Shown: piece after piece, positions 1 through 8,719 of the stretch
How the letters are laid out: the number at the start of each line of letters is the position of its first letter
Position numbering within the stretch: position 1 is the stretch's first letter
Assembly: GCF_007164725.1 (NCBI RefSeq)
Contig: NZ_AP019697.1
Location: 1,337,501 to 1,401,500, forward strand
DNA length: 64,000 bases
Origin: Dialister hominis
GTDB lineage: Bacteria > Bacillota > Negativicutes > Veillonellales > Dialisteraceae
Direction: 5' to 3'
Notes under the pieces: generated by a model
What the model was told of the DNA's origin: nothing
Databases searched by the model: none
Seen by the model: only the letters and a program-made list of their open reading frames with translations
Position numbers and translations under genes: made by a program

Positions 1-1430
1 ATCGGATAAAAGCTTCCGTGCCGCTTGGATGCAAGCTCCTTGGCACAGCGGAATGCTTCTTTGGGATTTTCCTCATGCAAAAGTTCCCCGTCGGTAGGTT
101 TCTCTCCTGCATAAAAACGCCAGCGGAGTTTTCTGGTATCAATTCTCTTGGAATTTTCCCCTTTTTCAGCAGCTTCCAGGAATTCCTGCTTCCCCGCGCC
201 TACTTCCGGCCCTTTATAAAGATACATTCTGGCAAGGACCGCCCAGGAATCGGCATCTCCTGCTTCAGCAGCTTTCTTGTATAATTCTTCTGCCTTTTTA
301 AGCTGCGCAATGTAAATATTCCAAAGTTCCTTATCTTCTTTATTTCTATGTGCCTGTCCGGAAAGACGGGAAACAGAACGCATGACAGGCATCGCCTGCA
401 TGGTATAGTAGGAAATCAGGTCCTTCCTGCACTCTTCGCTCCCGGCTTCAGCGCCTTTTCTTAAATAATACAGACGCTTTTCCTGATCCCCGTCTACATA
501 GGATGTCTCCGCCAGAACACGGTATGCTTCGAGGCATCCAAGCGATCCGGCTTCTTCCAGATACTCCACGGCGCGCTCTTTCCCTTTTTTGCTTCTTGCA
601 GAGCGGAGTGATGATACTCCCGCATGGAGATAGACCTGTGCGGCCTCTGCTTTTCCTCTTTCAATGCCTCTCCGATATGCTTCCATGTACCAGTATACAG
701 ACTGCTTCATATCCCTGTAAACACCCATGCCTAAATCATACAGGTGCCCCAGGCGCATGCACGCCGTCGCTCTTCCATGATCAGCCGCCTGCCGGAAGAG
801 GATAGCTGCCCTCTTTACATTAATTTCCGTACCAAATCCATGAAGGAAAGCAAGACCCGCTCTTTCCATGCATTCCCCGTCGCCACGCATGGCCCCCTGC
901 AGATAATATGACAGTGCCTTCTTGTCATCACGAAGGCTCGTAACAGCAAATCTGTCATAGGCCCCTACACTGTAAAGCTGTCCTAATTTGGCGTAGGACT
1001 GGTACAGATTTCCCTCTGCAGCCGCCATGAACCAGTTGACAGCTATATCCCTGACCTCTTCGGAGCGCAGTGCATCCGGCATCATCAATTTGCCTGCCTT
1101 GTAAGCACCGCGCGGAAGCCCCAGCCGGTAAGCTTCTGCATAATAGCCAAAAGCCGCCTGGATATCCTTCCGTCCCGTATCCCCGTATTCACTGATCTTT
1201 CCCAGATAAATACAGCTTTCTGCATGGCCGCGGCCGGCCAGCAGTTGGAAAGCCTGCTCCGCCTTCCTATACTCTTTTTCATCAAAAAAGTGGACGCCCA
1301 GTTTGTAGAGAAGGCTCACTGCAGCGCGGTCTCCCTGAATGACTGCCTTTGTCAGATGCTCCAAAGCCTTGTCATATGATCGTATCTTAAGATACTGTTT
1401 TCCCAGTCGTAAATCTTCGGTGCTCTTCAT
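1..1430 (-). CDS. Sel1/TPR-repeat protein, 3' end outside window
   Basis: An open minus-strand frame starts at ATG 1430 and runs without a stop to base 1, about 476 codons. The translation begins MKSTEDLRLGKQYLK and consists of repeated helical pairs of Sel1 type, for example a stretch reading AVNWFMAAAEGNLYQSYAKL and another reading QSVYWYMEAYRRGIERG. Sel1-like repeats are TPR-related protein-protein interaction scaffolds. No signal peptide or membrane segment is visible at the start, so a cytoplasmic location is likely. The C-terminus and full repeat number lie beyond the left edge. Its specific partner or function is unknown. Confidence 0.8.
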   Translation of the reverse strand, partial: MKSTEDLRLGKQYLKIRSYDKALEHLTKAVIQGDRAAVSLLYKLGVHFFDEKEYRKAEQAFQLLAGRGHAESCIYLGKISEYGDTGRKDIQAAFGYYAEAYRLGLPRGAYKAGKLMMPDALRSEEVRDIAVNWFMAAAEGNLYQSYAKLGQLYSVGAYDRFAVTSLRDDKKALSYYLQGAMRGDGECMERAGLAFLHGFGTEINVKRAAILFRQAADHGRATACMRLGHLYDLGMGVYRDMKQSVYWYMEAYRRGIERGKAEAAQVYLHAGVSSLRSARSKKGKERAVEYLEEAGSLGCLEAYRVLAETSYVDGDQEKRLYYLRKGAEAGSEECRKDLISYYTMQAMPVMRSVSRLSGQAHRNKEDKELWNIYIAQLKKAEELYKKAAEAGDADSWAVLARMYLYKGPEVGAGKQEFLEAAEKGENSKRIDTRKLRWRFYAGEKPTDGELLHEENPKEAFRCAKELASKRHGSFYP

Positions 1431-1587
1431 TGCTTTCGCTCTCCTTGTGTTGGTTTACTTGCAAGCCAATACCTTGAAACGGCACCACTTTGCAGAATTC
1501 TGCTCTTTTTATTTATTGTACCACGGAAAAATTGCAATTAAACGAAGGTTAGTATTGCAGTCTTTTTCCAAAATGGCCTCAGGCAAT

Positions 1588-1626
1588 AAAAAAAGCTATG
1601 ATCGGATAATTCCAATCACAGCTTTT
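1588..1626 (-). terminator. Intrinsic terminator after thioredoxin gene
   Basis: On the minus strand a long stem (AAAAGCTGTGATTGGA paired with TCCGATCATAGCTTTT) is followed by a T-run, ten bases past the thioredoxin stop. Confidence 0.85.
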
Positions 1627-1636
1627 TGGTTTTCTA

Positions 1637-1954
1637 TTACTTGGAGTTCTTTTCGATGAACTCTTTGAGCTGCGGATAACCTACCGTGCCGTATCCAATA
1701 ATGCGGTCCTTCGGCTGTCCGTCATGGAAGTAAATCAGGGTCGGGATGGTTTCCACTTCATAACGTTTTGTGATTTCTTCATCGACATCGCAGTTGAGGC
1801 CGTAAATCGGCTGGCTGATTTCTTCAGAAAGCTTTTCAACCATCGGGCGCAGGCGGCGGCAGTATCCGCACCACGGTGCGCTGAAACCGAGAATGACATC
1901 GCCCTTTGCGATAACCTGATCAATGTTTTCTGTTCCTGTAATTGGCTGTATCAT
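1637..1954 (-). CDS. Thioredoxin family protein
   Basis: A protein of 105 aa with a thioredoxin fold. The redox motif is WCGYC near residues 27-31, preceded by FSAP, and the cis-proline segment is ETIPTLIYF. CGYC replaces the classical CGPC, which is seen in divergent thioredoxins and may shift the redox potential. The start at 1954 (MIQPITG) is chosen because AAGAAGGAGA lies just upstream; an upstream in-frame start would extend through the SD. It is monocistronic with its own promoter (2004-2032) and terminator. It probably acts as a cytoplasmic disulfide reductase; the electron donor cannot be told from here. Confidence 0.9.
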   Translation of the reverse strand: MIQPITGTENIDQVIAKGDVILGFSAPWCGYCRRLRPMVEKLSEEISQPIYGLNCDVDEEITKRYEVETIPTLIYFHDGQPKDRIIGYGTVGYPQLKEFIEKNSK

Positions 1955-2003
1955 AATTTTCTCCTTCTTCCCGAAAGGGAACTTGCATTTGTATTGTGAG
2001 TTC

Positions 2004-2032
2004 ATTATATCTTACATATTGATTTTTGTCAA
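2004..2032 (-). promoter_or_regulatory. Promoter of thioredoxin gene
   Basis: Minus-strand TTGACA (2027-2032), 17-bp spacer and TATAAT (2004-2009), a consensus sigma-A promoter about 50 bp upstream of the start codon. Confidence 0.85.
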
Positions 2033-2061
2033 TGTTCAGATGTAATAATCTTCTTTGCAAC

Positions 2062-2088
2062 AAAAAAGCGGATCATCACGATCCGCTA
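2062..2088 (-). terminator. tmRNA terminator
   Basis: Perfect stem AGCGGATC/GATCCGCT with a five-base loop and a T6 run, just after the tmRNA 3' end. Confidence 0.9.
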
Positions 2089-2095
2089 TGGCTTT

Positions 2096-2440
2096 TGGTG
2101 GAGATGAGGGGAGTCGAACCCCTGTCCAAAAAGCCTGTCCCATAAATTTCTCCGAGTGCAGTTACTGTTTTAGAGTTTAAGCAAAGTATCGTACAGGAAC
2201 AAACTACCTTTGCCGATTCCAGAATTAGTTTTCCGCAGAAGTCCCGGACTTCCTTCATTGGTATCCTATTGGTTGATGTCAGCCTGAGGTCATAGGAAAA
2301 CGCCAGGGGACATTAGCAGATTAAGCTGCTAAAGCAAAATCACGTTTTGCGTTTAAGTTTTTTCACCGTTTAACGGGGTAGATGAAATCCCGACTCGCTG
2401 TTTATGAACCAGAATCTCCTGTCGAAACCGGTACATCCCC
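2096..2440 (-). ncRNA. ssrA: Transfer-messenger RNA (tmRNA)
   Basis: One-piece tmRNA of about 345 nt that rescues stalled ribosomes. The 5' end (GGGGATG then CGGTTTCGACAGG, 2440 downward) and the 3' end (GGTTCGACTCCCCTC then CTCCACCA, ending at 2096) form the tRNA-like domain. The encoded tag ends FALAA and is followed by TAA. Read from a GCA resume codon it is AKRDFALAA (2321-2350). The resume codon is inferred from the E. coli arrangement. CCA is encoded. Promoter and terminator flank it. Confidence 0.95.
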
Positions 2441-2459
2441 AAAAGTTAGGTACTTAGCT

Positions 2460-2488
2460 ATTGTACGAGATAATTCTTCAATTGTCAA
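2460..2488 (-). promoter_or_regulatory. Promoter of ssrA
   Basis: Minus-strand TTGACA (2483-2488), 17-bp spacer and TACAAT (2460-2465), about 20 bp upstream of the mature tmRNA 5' end. Confidence 0.8.
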
Positions 2489-2510
2489 AGATTATATTTA
2501 ATTTCTTCTA

Positions 2511-3461
2511 TTATTTGATGATATCACGGTAAGCAGGTCTTCCGCCCATGCCTTCTGCGGATGCGGCCGCATCAAGCACTGCCAGGCGTACAGCTTCCTC
2601 CGCCAGATACCCTACTGTATCGATGGTTGTCTTTACTTCTCCGGACGCCATGGTAAAGAGTGTATCTCCGTCCATGGATGTATGGACAGGACGGATCGAG
2701 CGGGCCAGCCCGTCGTGAGCCATGGTAGAAACCATCCGGCATTCCGTCTTTGTCAGATCTGCATTCGTGATGATGCATCCAATGGAAGTATTTCCACCCA
2801 TATTTCTTTCATATCCTTCAAGCATCAGCCTGTGCGAGGAAATAATGGTACGATCATCATCTGCCAGAGCTCCTGCCAGGATCTTATCCTGATCATAGAT
2901 TTCTCCGCATGCATTGACTGCCATATAGGCGCCTACCGCGAGTCCGTCCGCAAGGATAATTTCAGCATATCCTGCTCCGCTTTTCATGGCATGTTCAAAT
3001 CCGGTAAGTTTTCCGACAGATGCCCCCGTTCCTGCGCCATAGCAGCCGACGGGGAAATCCGTCCCGGCTGCGGATGCCGCCTTGATTCCCATTTCAAGAT
3101 CCGGGAATGCATGCGGATCACCTATGGAAAGATCAAAAAGAACCGCTCCGCAGACAATCGGGACAGCCGAATCACCGACTGGAAATCCGATTCCCTGTTC
3201 TGCCAGGTATCTCATGACGCCTGAATCGGCTTCAAGGCCGAAGGCTGATCCGCCGGATAATACGACAGCATGAATTTTCTGCACGGTTTTTTCCGGACTC
3301 AAAAGATCTGTTTCCCTCGTTCCCGGAGCGCATCCCCTTACGTCAAGGCCGGCAGCGGCACCATCTTCAGGTGCCAGAAAAACGGTCACGCCTGTAAGGC
3401 CTTCCCTGTCTTCTGCTGTGCCGATTTTAAACCCCGGCACATGTGTTGTTCTGATATCCAT
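2511..3461 (-). CDS. P1 family peptidase (DmpA/L-aminopeptidase type)
   Basis: Protein of 316 aa resembling the P1 (DmpA, ornithine acetyltransferase-fold) N-terminal nucleophile hydrolases. Visible family segments are the Gly-rich VVLSGGSAFGLEADSGVMRY near residues 67-86 and GGNTSIGCIITNADL near 218-232; in this family the nucleophile follows autocleavage near the latter Thr/Ser. The ATG at 3461 overlaps the TGA of the upstream pseudouridine synthase gene, so the two are translationally coupled; AAAGGATGAG is the SD. No signal peptide is seen, so it is probably cytoplasmic. The substrate is likely a small peptide or amide and cannot be specified. Confidence 0.85.
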   Translation of the reverse strand: MDIRTTHVPGFKIGTAEDREGLTGVTVFLAPEDGAAAGLDVRGCAPGTRETDLLSPEKTVQKIHAVVLSGGSAFGLEADSGVMRYLAEQGIGFPVGDSAVPIVCGAVLFDLSIGDPHAFPDLEMGIKAASAAGTDFPVGCYGAGTGASVGKLTGFEHAMKSGAGYAEIILADGLAVGAYMAVNACGEIYDQDKILAGALADDDRTIISSHRLMLEGYERNMGGNTSIGCIITNADLTKTECRMVSTMAHDGLARSIRPVHTSMDGDTLFTMASGEVKTTIDTVGYLAEEAVRLAVLDAAASAEGMGGRPAYRDIIK

Positions 3462-4387
3462 CAAAGCTCATCCTTTCCAGCAATCTCAAGACAGCGCAGC
3501 ATATCTTCAGGCACCGGTGCTTCAAAATGCATGGCTTCTCCCGTTACCGGATGATGAAGATCAAGGAAACGGGAATGGAGCGCCTGTCCCTCAATCGGGA
3601 ACGCATCCTTCTTCCATCCATATAAGGGGTCATTCACAACCGGGTGTCCTATGTGCGCCATATGAACACGAATCTGATGCGTCCTGCCTGTCTCAAGGCG
3701 GCATTCAATCCAGGAATAATGAGGCATGAATTCAAGGACGCGGAAATGCGTCACTGCAGGTTTCCCGGTCTTTGGCCGCACGTCCCACTTCATGCGGTCC
3801 TTTGTGCTTCTTCCAAGAGGGAAACGGATGACGCCTGCATTTCCTTCCATTTGTCCATGGACGAGCGCCACGTAGATTCTCTGCGCTTCATGCGTAGCAA
3901 TTTCCTCCTTGAGGACAGGAAATGCCCTGGCAGACTTGGCCACGACCATGACACCGGACGTATCCTTGTCCAGACGGTGAACGATGCCCGGACGAAGCGG
4001 ATCCTCGCATGCTTCAAAAAGTTTCGGCCCGCAGTGGTACAAAAGTGCATTGACAAGCGTATGATCCGGATTGCCTGAACCGGGATGGATGACCATGCCG
4101 CGAGCCTTGTTGATGACCATCATGTCATCATCCTCATATAAAATGTCGATCGGAATATCCTGAGGGATGATTTCCAGTTCTTTCTTCTCTTCCCAGGTAA
4201 AGAAAATCTCATCTCCTGTACGGACATGGTAGTTCGGCCGGATCATCTTATCCGGAGAGAGAATGGCACCGCCTTCTTTGATCCATTTCTGCACTTCTGC
4301 GCGGGACAGGCCGGATCTGTCCTTCAAAAAGTTATCAAGCCTCAGTCCATTTTCACTTTCACTTACTGTATATACGTTTTTACCCAT
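3461..4387 (-). CDS. RluA/RluD family rRNA pseudouridine synthase
   Basis: Protein of 308 aa converting uridine to pseudouridine in RNA. An N-terminal S4 RNA-binding domain (about residues 10-75, LRLDNFLKDRSGLSRAEVQK) is followed by the catalytic domain. The signature HRLDKDTSGVMVVAK carries the catalytic Asp, and the later ETGRTHQIRVHMAHIGHPV is typical of RluD-type enzymes. The start at 4387 overlaps the TAA of lspA as TAATG. A longer reading frame runs to 4435 but lies inside lspA. The pair lspA-rluD is a common firmicute arrangement. Exact target position (for example 23S 1911/1915/1917) is not established here. Confidence 0.92.
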   Translation of the reverse strand: MGKNVYTVSESENGLRLDNFLKDRSGLSRAEVQKWIKEGGAILSPDKMIRPNYHVRTGDEIFFTWEEKKELEIIPQDIPIDILYEDDDMMVINKARGMVIHPGSGNPDHTLVNALLYHCGPKLFEACEDPLRPGIVHRLDKDTSGVMVVAKSARAFPVLKEEIATHEAQRIYVALVHGQMEGNAGVIRFPLGRSTKDRMKWDVRPKTGKPAVTHFRVLEFMPHYSWIECRLETGRTHQIRVHMAHIGHPVVNDPLYGWKKDAFPIEGQALHSRFLDLHHPVTGEAMHFEAPVPEDMLRCLEIAGKDEL

Positions 4388-4818
4388 TAGTCTTTTCTCC
4401 AAAAATATAAAACGATCAAAGCCACGCCTACGCAAATGGCAATATCAGCCACATTGAATATCGGCCATATCCTGAAATCAAAAAAGTCAACGACTCCGCC
4501 AATCCTGACACGATCGATGGCATTCCCCAGGGCACCGCCTAAAAGGAGACCAACCCCTGCCGGAAAATAAACCGGTTTGGCAGGTATCCGGCTTCTAAAT
4601 ATGAAGAATGCCGCATAGAGTACAACAACAATGCCAAGGAAGAACCATTCCTGATGCGGAAATATGCCAAAGGCGGCTCCCGGATTGATGATGTATGTCA
4701 AATGGAAGACATTCCTGATGAGAGGAATGGTCTCTCCCAGTTCCATATTTCCTTGAACGATCAGTTTCACAATCTGATCCAAGACGGCCGTCAGGCCTGC
4801 AATAACCAATGTCAGCAT
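4387..4818 (-). CDS. lspA: Lipoprotein signal peptidase (signal peptidase II)
   Basis: Protein of 143 aa with four predicted membrane segments. It cleaves signal peptides of diacylglyceryl-modified prolipoproteins at the cytoplasmic membrane. The two catalytic aspartates sit in the conserved blocks GNAIDRV (about residue 99) and FNVADIAI (about residue 124). Length matches the family. An SD (AGGAGGG) lies just upstream. First gene of an overlapping three-gene operon with the pseudouridine synthase and the P1 peptidase. Confidence 0.95.
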   Translation of the reverse strand: MLTLVIAGLTAVLDQIVKLIVQGNMELGETIPLIRNVFHLTYIINPGAAFGIFPHQEWFFLGIVVVLYAAFFIFRSRIPAKPVYFPAGVGLLLGGALGNAIDRVRIGGVVDFFDFRIWPIFNVADIAICVGVALIVLYFWRKD

Positions 4819-4879
4819 AAAACCCTCCTGTTTTGTTTCATTATATCATATGCGGCCCTTCCATATTTTCACAGGCATA

Positions 4880-4911
4880 ATAAAACAGCACCGGATATTT
4901 CCGATGCTGTC
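4880..4911 (-). terminator. Terminator after 3D-domain gene
   Basis: Minus-strand stem ACAGCATCGG/CCGGTGCTGT followed by TTTTATT, 25 bp beyond the stop codon. Confidence 0.85.
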
Positions 4912-4935
4912 CCATTTTAAAATGAATCAATAGAA

Positions 4936-5913
4936 TCAATAGTTGACGAATACTTCCACGTCTCTTCTGCCAAAGCTGTAGCATTCCTGGAATGTGTCCA
5001 TGCAGAGGTCGATGCGGTTTCCTACGATGGCTCCGCCTGTATCAGCAGCGACTGCTTCCCCGTAATTAGGAATAAATACCTTGGAACCAAGAGGAATGAC
5101 GCTTGGATCAACGGCAACGGTGCCATGTCCGGCTTTCGTTCCGGTTGCTGTTATGCCATAGCCGTCTCCGTCACTTGGATGATAAGCGCTGGCATGCATG
5201 GTTGTCACCCAGCCCACAGCACCTTCAGGATTTCCCGTTTTAGCCATGCCGGGTGTTCCCCTGCTGATGACATTTGAACGGATGATGTTCGTTTTGATTA
5301 CTTTGCCGCCAGAAAGAATTTCTTCTACTTCGACTTCTCTCTTTCCCGGTGTTCCTTCCTGAACAACGACTGTTGCATCAGAAGAAAGGCCGCCGTCGTA
5401 CCATTTTCTATATGTGACGGGCATCGTTTCCGTACGCTTTAACCTTTTCACTGTATATGGCACAACATGGATCTGCATGCCGCTCTTAACCTTCGTCATG
5501 CCGTCTTCCATCGGCATCATCTTCTTCCAGTTATAGCCTGCATCGTCCACTACGCCCTGGACCGTCTGCTGCGTCGTATAAACGACTTTGGATTTACCAT
5601 CTTCGATGATGGTTACAGGAACCGCTCTTTCAACAACAACCATAGAACCGTTGCTGACTTCATCTGTACTGGTCCAGTACTTGTCATAAGAATTGAGAGA
5701 AACATCAAGATCGCTGAGCACTCTCTTGAAACTGGTAGCATTCGTCGTAATGACTTGTTTTCCTTTTTCATCGTAAACGGTAACGACCTTCGCTTCGTCA
5801 GTGTTTCCGAATCCGAAAGCTGCCAGAGCCATATCTGTCTGACTGAAAGCAGCAATCAAAAGGAGAGAACCTGCTATTGTTCTTTTTGCCTTAATGAGTG
5901 TTGAAGTTTTCAT
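4936..5913 (-). CDS. Exported DUF348/G5/3D-domain protein (YabE/Rpf-like)
   Basis: Protein of 325 aa with an N-terminal signal peptide (about residues 1-32, ending MALA-AFG). In order it has a ubiquitin-like DUF348 segment (VTVYDEKGKQVITTNATSFK), a second such repeat, a G5 domain (EGTPGKREVEVEEI, about 180-215) and a C-terminal 3D domain (about 240-325). The 3D domain shows the expected acidic residues in ASAYHPSDGDGYG, VAVDPSVIPLGSKVFI, AADTGGAI and NRIDLCMD. By analogy with MltA and YabE/Sps proteins it probably acts on peptidoglycan as a lytic transglycosylase. Located in the periplasm or envelope. Single gene with its own promoter and terminator. Confidence 0.9.
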   Translation of the reverse strand: MKTSTLIKAKRTIAGSLLLIAAFSQTDMALAAFGFGNTDEAKVVTVYDEKGKQVITTNATSFKRVLSDLDVSLNSYDKYWTSTDEVSNGSMVVVERAVPVTIIEDGKSKVVYTTQQTVQGVVDDAGYNWKKMMPMEDGMTKVKSGMQIHVVPYTVKRLKRTETMPVTYRKWYDGGLSSDATVVVQEGTPGKREVEVEEILSGGKVIKTNIIRSNVISRGTPGMAKTGNPEGAVGWVTTMHASAYHPSDGDGYGITATGTKAGHGTVAVDPSVIPLGSKVFIPNYGEAVAADTGGAIVGNRIDLCMDTFQECYSFGRRDVEVFVNY

Positions 5914-5935
5914 AAATCTATCTCCTATGGCGTTA

Positions 5936-5963
5936 ATTCTATCATAGGTAGACTTTTTGTCAA
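5936..5963 (-). promoter_or_regulatory. Promoter of 3D-domain gene
   Basis: Minus-strand TTGACA (5958-5963), 16-bp spacer and TAGAAT (5936-5941), followed by AGGAGA and the ATG at 5913. Confidence 0.75.
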
Positions 5964-6482
5964 ATTACAGACAGTTGACAATATTATAAGTTGCGTTTTA
6001 TATAGATTTTATCTAATTTTATTATGAAATTATCACCAGATAAAAATGTATCTATTTTCGCTAGTATTCTATATAAAATTTTATGTTTTATCAGTATTTA
6101 CCGAGTATTTTAGCATCATTTAATTGTCAATTATGTCTATTGTAAAAAGACATTTGAGAAATATTAGAAAAACCCTTACTTAAAATCAGTAGATTTTATC
6201 GTATTTTCTTCCCTGTCAGCTGCAATTAGCACCACTAATTGTTAACCACTTCCTTCCGCCTCCTGATTTTCGAGATAGCCCTTTTTTGTCCCATTTTTTA
6301 ACAAATCGCGATTTTTCTATGTCTATTTTTGGTGCCCAAGTGGGAAATTTTATCAAAAAATTCGATTTTGATATAGTCTCATTCCCAAAATGGAATGTTT
6401 TTAAAAATAAAAGTGGAAAATTTAAACTTTTCCACTCAGAAAGGACATGTCCACATCCCGTGGAAAACCCATAATTTCACAT

Positions 6483-6514
6483 AAAAATGACCCTGACGAT
6501 ATCTATCAGGGTCA
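6483..6514 (-). terminator. Terminator after ppk1
   Basis: Minus-strand stem TGACCCTGATAGA/TATCGTCAGGGTCA followed by TTTTTAT, about 30 bp past the ppk1 stop. Confidence 0.85.
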
Positions 6515-6542
6515 CATTTATGAACTTATCTTAAATTCTGCA

Positions 6543-8717
6543 TCAATCCTTGGAAGATCCGAAAACAGGAACGTAAGGTTCCATTTTCTGAGCCAGTGTC
6601 ATTTCTGCTTCCTGGTCTCTCTCTTCTGCTATTTTCTGGAATTCAGCCTGTGCACCCACTTTGTTTTCCGGTGCCACTTCCTTGATCCACATACCATCAG
6701 ACTGCATGATATGTGCCTTCTGGTTATCATTGAGTTCAAGCGTTACCATCTTCTTGAGTCTTTCGCAAAGTTCAGCATCCTTGACCGGAATCATAAGTTC
6801 TACGCGGTCATTCAGGTTTCTTGGCATCCAGTCGGCGCTGCCGATATAGAATTCTTCGCGGCCACCGTTTTCAAACCAGAATACACGGCTGTGCTCGAGG
6901 AATCTTCCGACAAGGCTCCTGACCGTAATGTTATCGCTGATGCCGGGGATGCCTGGTATCAGGACGCAGATGCCGCGGACAATGAGTTCGATCTTGACAC
7001 CTGCTCTGGAAGCTTCATAAAGCTTGGCGATGATTTCCTTATCAAGAAGAGAATTCATCTTTGCAACGATTCGTGCATTTTCCCCCTGCAGGGCAAAGGA
7101 TATTTCACGATCGATGAGTTCCACGCAGCGTTCCCTAAGATTAATCGGCGCTACGATAAAGGAATCCCAGATCGGCGGATCCGAGTAACCGGACAGCAGG
7201 TTGAAGAATGCGGATGCATCACTTCCGAAGTGATCATTGCAGGTGAAGATGCCAAGGTCCGTATACAGCTTGGCTGTCGATGCATTGTAGTTGCCCGTCG
7301 CTACATGGACATAGCGGCGGATGCCGTCTTTTTCGCGGCGGATGACAAGTGTACACTTGGAATGTGTCTTGAGGCCGACAAGGCCGTAAATAACGTGAGC
7401 CCCGGCTTTTTCAAGACGTCTCGCCATAAGGATGTTGTTGGCTTCATCAAAGCGGGCCTTGACTTCCATAAGAACTGTGACCTGCTTGCCATTCTGTGCT
7501 GCTTTTTCAAGCGCCTGAATAATTGGGCTTGATGAGCTGACGCGGTACAGTGTCTGCTTGATAGCCAGCACGTCCTTATCTGCGGCAGCTTCTGCTACGA
7601 AATTGACGACAGAATCATCAAAGGATTCATACGGCAGATGGACCATGAGGTCTTTCTGGCGGATCATGTCGAATATATTGGTCTTTCCTTCTTTTTCAAG
7701 CTGGATCATCGACCATGGATGATGCGGATGAGCTTCCGGATAACGGAGATGATCATACCCCTTGATACCGCAGAAGGAGAAGAATACTGTCATGTCCAGA
7801 GGACCGTCAATCTCATACATGTCTTCCTTCTCAAGATTCATTTCAGAAGTCATGAAGCGGCGCATAAAGCGGCTCGTCCCTTTTTCGAACTCGATTCTGA
7901 CAGCTTCGCCCCTCTGTCTTTTCTTCAGCTGGCGTTCTACTTCGACAACGAGATCCTGTGCATCTTCTTCGTCTATATAAAGATCGGCATCTCGGGTAAG
8001 TCTGAAGGGTCTTGCTTCCAGAAGGTCATAGCCGATGAAGAATCGTGTCGCATAATAACGGATGACCTGTTCCAGGAAAATGAAATCATGTCTTCCCGGG
8101 ATGTCCTTGTTATCCGGAAGGCGGATAATGCGCGGCAGCACGGAAGGAACAGGAACGATGGCAGTCTTGATATCAATATCATTCTCTTCATCCTGCGTCA
8201 TGTCCCTTTCATTTCTTTCCAGCAGCAAGGCAAGGTTCAGACTCTTGGAGGCGAGGAACGGGAATGGATGGGAAGAGTCGACAGCCATAGGTGTCACTAC
8301 CGGGAATATCTCGCGTTCGAAATATTCTTCCAGCCATCTTTTCTGTTCAGGAGAAGCTTCATCTGGATGAATGAAGTACAGCCCTTCACTTTCAAGTTCC
8401 TGCAGAAGGACTTTCAAATATCTGTACTGGCGGGCAACGAGCTTCTGGCATACGTCAGAAATTCCTTCCAGCTGTTCTTCCGGCGTCATGTTGGCAATAT
8501 CTCTTTTTTTGACGCCATTTTCCTTCTGGTGCCTCAATCCGGCTACACGGATCATGAAAAATTCATCCAGGTTCGAACTGGTAATCGCAAGAAATTTTAA
8601 TTTTTCTAGAAGAGGGTTATTCGCATCGACTGCTTCCTGCAGCACTCTTCTGTTGAATTGCAGCCACGACAGCTCCCGGTTCAGATAATACCGGTGGTCT
8701 CTAACATCTACGTCCAT
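6543..8717 (-). CDS. ppk1: Polyphosphate kinase 1
   Basis: Protein of 724 aa that reversibly polymerises the gamma-phosphate of ATP into polyphosphate. The N-terminal domain begins YYLNRELSWLQFNRRVLQEA with the conserved SSNLDEFFMIRVAGL. The two PLD-like catalytic halves carry the autophosphorylated histidines: the first in GLKTHSKCTLVIRRE (about residue 458), the second near the VFWFENGGREEFYIGSADWM block. Length is normal. SD GGAGGT precedes ATG 8717. It begins two bases after the stop of the degenerate Ppx-like gene, so the pair is translationally coupled and suggests joint control of polyphosphate level. Confidence 0.95.
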   Translation of the reverse strand: MDVDVRDHRYYLNRELSWLQFNRRVLQEAVDANNPLLEKLKFLAITSSNLDEFFMIRVAGLRHQKENGVKKRDIANMTPEEQLEGISDVCQKLVARQYRYLKVLLQELESEGLYFIHPDEASPEQKRWLEEYFEREIFPVVTPMAVDSSHPFPFLASKSLNLALLLERNERDMTQDEENDIDIKTAIVPVPSVLPRIIRLPDNKDIPGRHDFIFLEQVIRYYATRFFIGYDLLEARPFRLTRDADLYIDEEDAQDLVVEVERQLKKRQRGEAVRIEFEKGTSRFMRRFMTSEMNLEKEDMYEIDGPLDMTVFFSFCGIKGYDHLRYPEAHPHHPWSMIQLEKEGKTNIFDMIRQKDLMVHLPYESFDDSVVNFVAEAAADKDVLAIKQTLYRVSSSSPIIQALEKAAQNGKQVTVLMEVKARFDEANNILMARRLEKAGAHVIYGLVGLKTHSKCTLVIRREKDGIRRYVHVATGNYNASTAKLYTDLGIFTCNDHFGSDASAFFNLLSGYSDPPIWDSFIVAPINLRERCVELIDREISFALQGENARIVAKMNSLLDKEIIAKLYEASRAGVKIELIVRGICVLIPGIPGISDNITVRSLVGRFLEHSRVFWFENGGREEFYIGSADWMPRNLNDRVELMIPVKDAELCERLKKMVTLELNDNQKAHIMQSDGMWIKEVAPENKVGAQAEFQKIAEERDQEAEMTLAQKMEPYVPVFGSSKD

Positions 8718-8719
8718 AG

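Larger units (their letters stand above)
5914..6542. other. AT-rich intergenic region without gene
   Basis: About 630 bp lie between the 3D-domain gene and ppk1. It holds the 3D-gene promoter at its left and the ppk1 terminator at its right. Between 6000 and 6480 it is strongly AT-rich with many T/A runs. No convincing ORF, RNA structure or repeat was recognised. Confidence 0.6.

Noticed and set aside
6286-6474. 62-codon plus-strand frame in the AT-rich gap before ppk1
   Set aside because: No SD, phenylalanine/lysine-rich composition from T/A runs, no similarity; noise is more likely.
7638-8600. 320-codon plus-strand frame antisense to ppk1
   Set aside because: ppk1 is unambiguous on the other strand.
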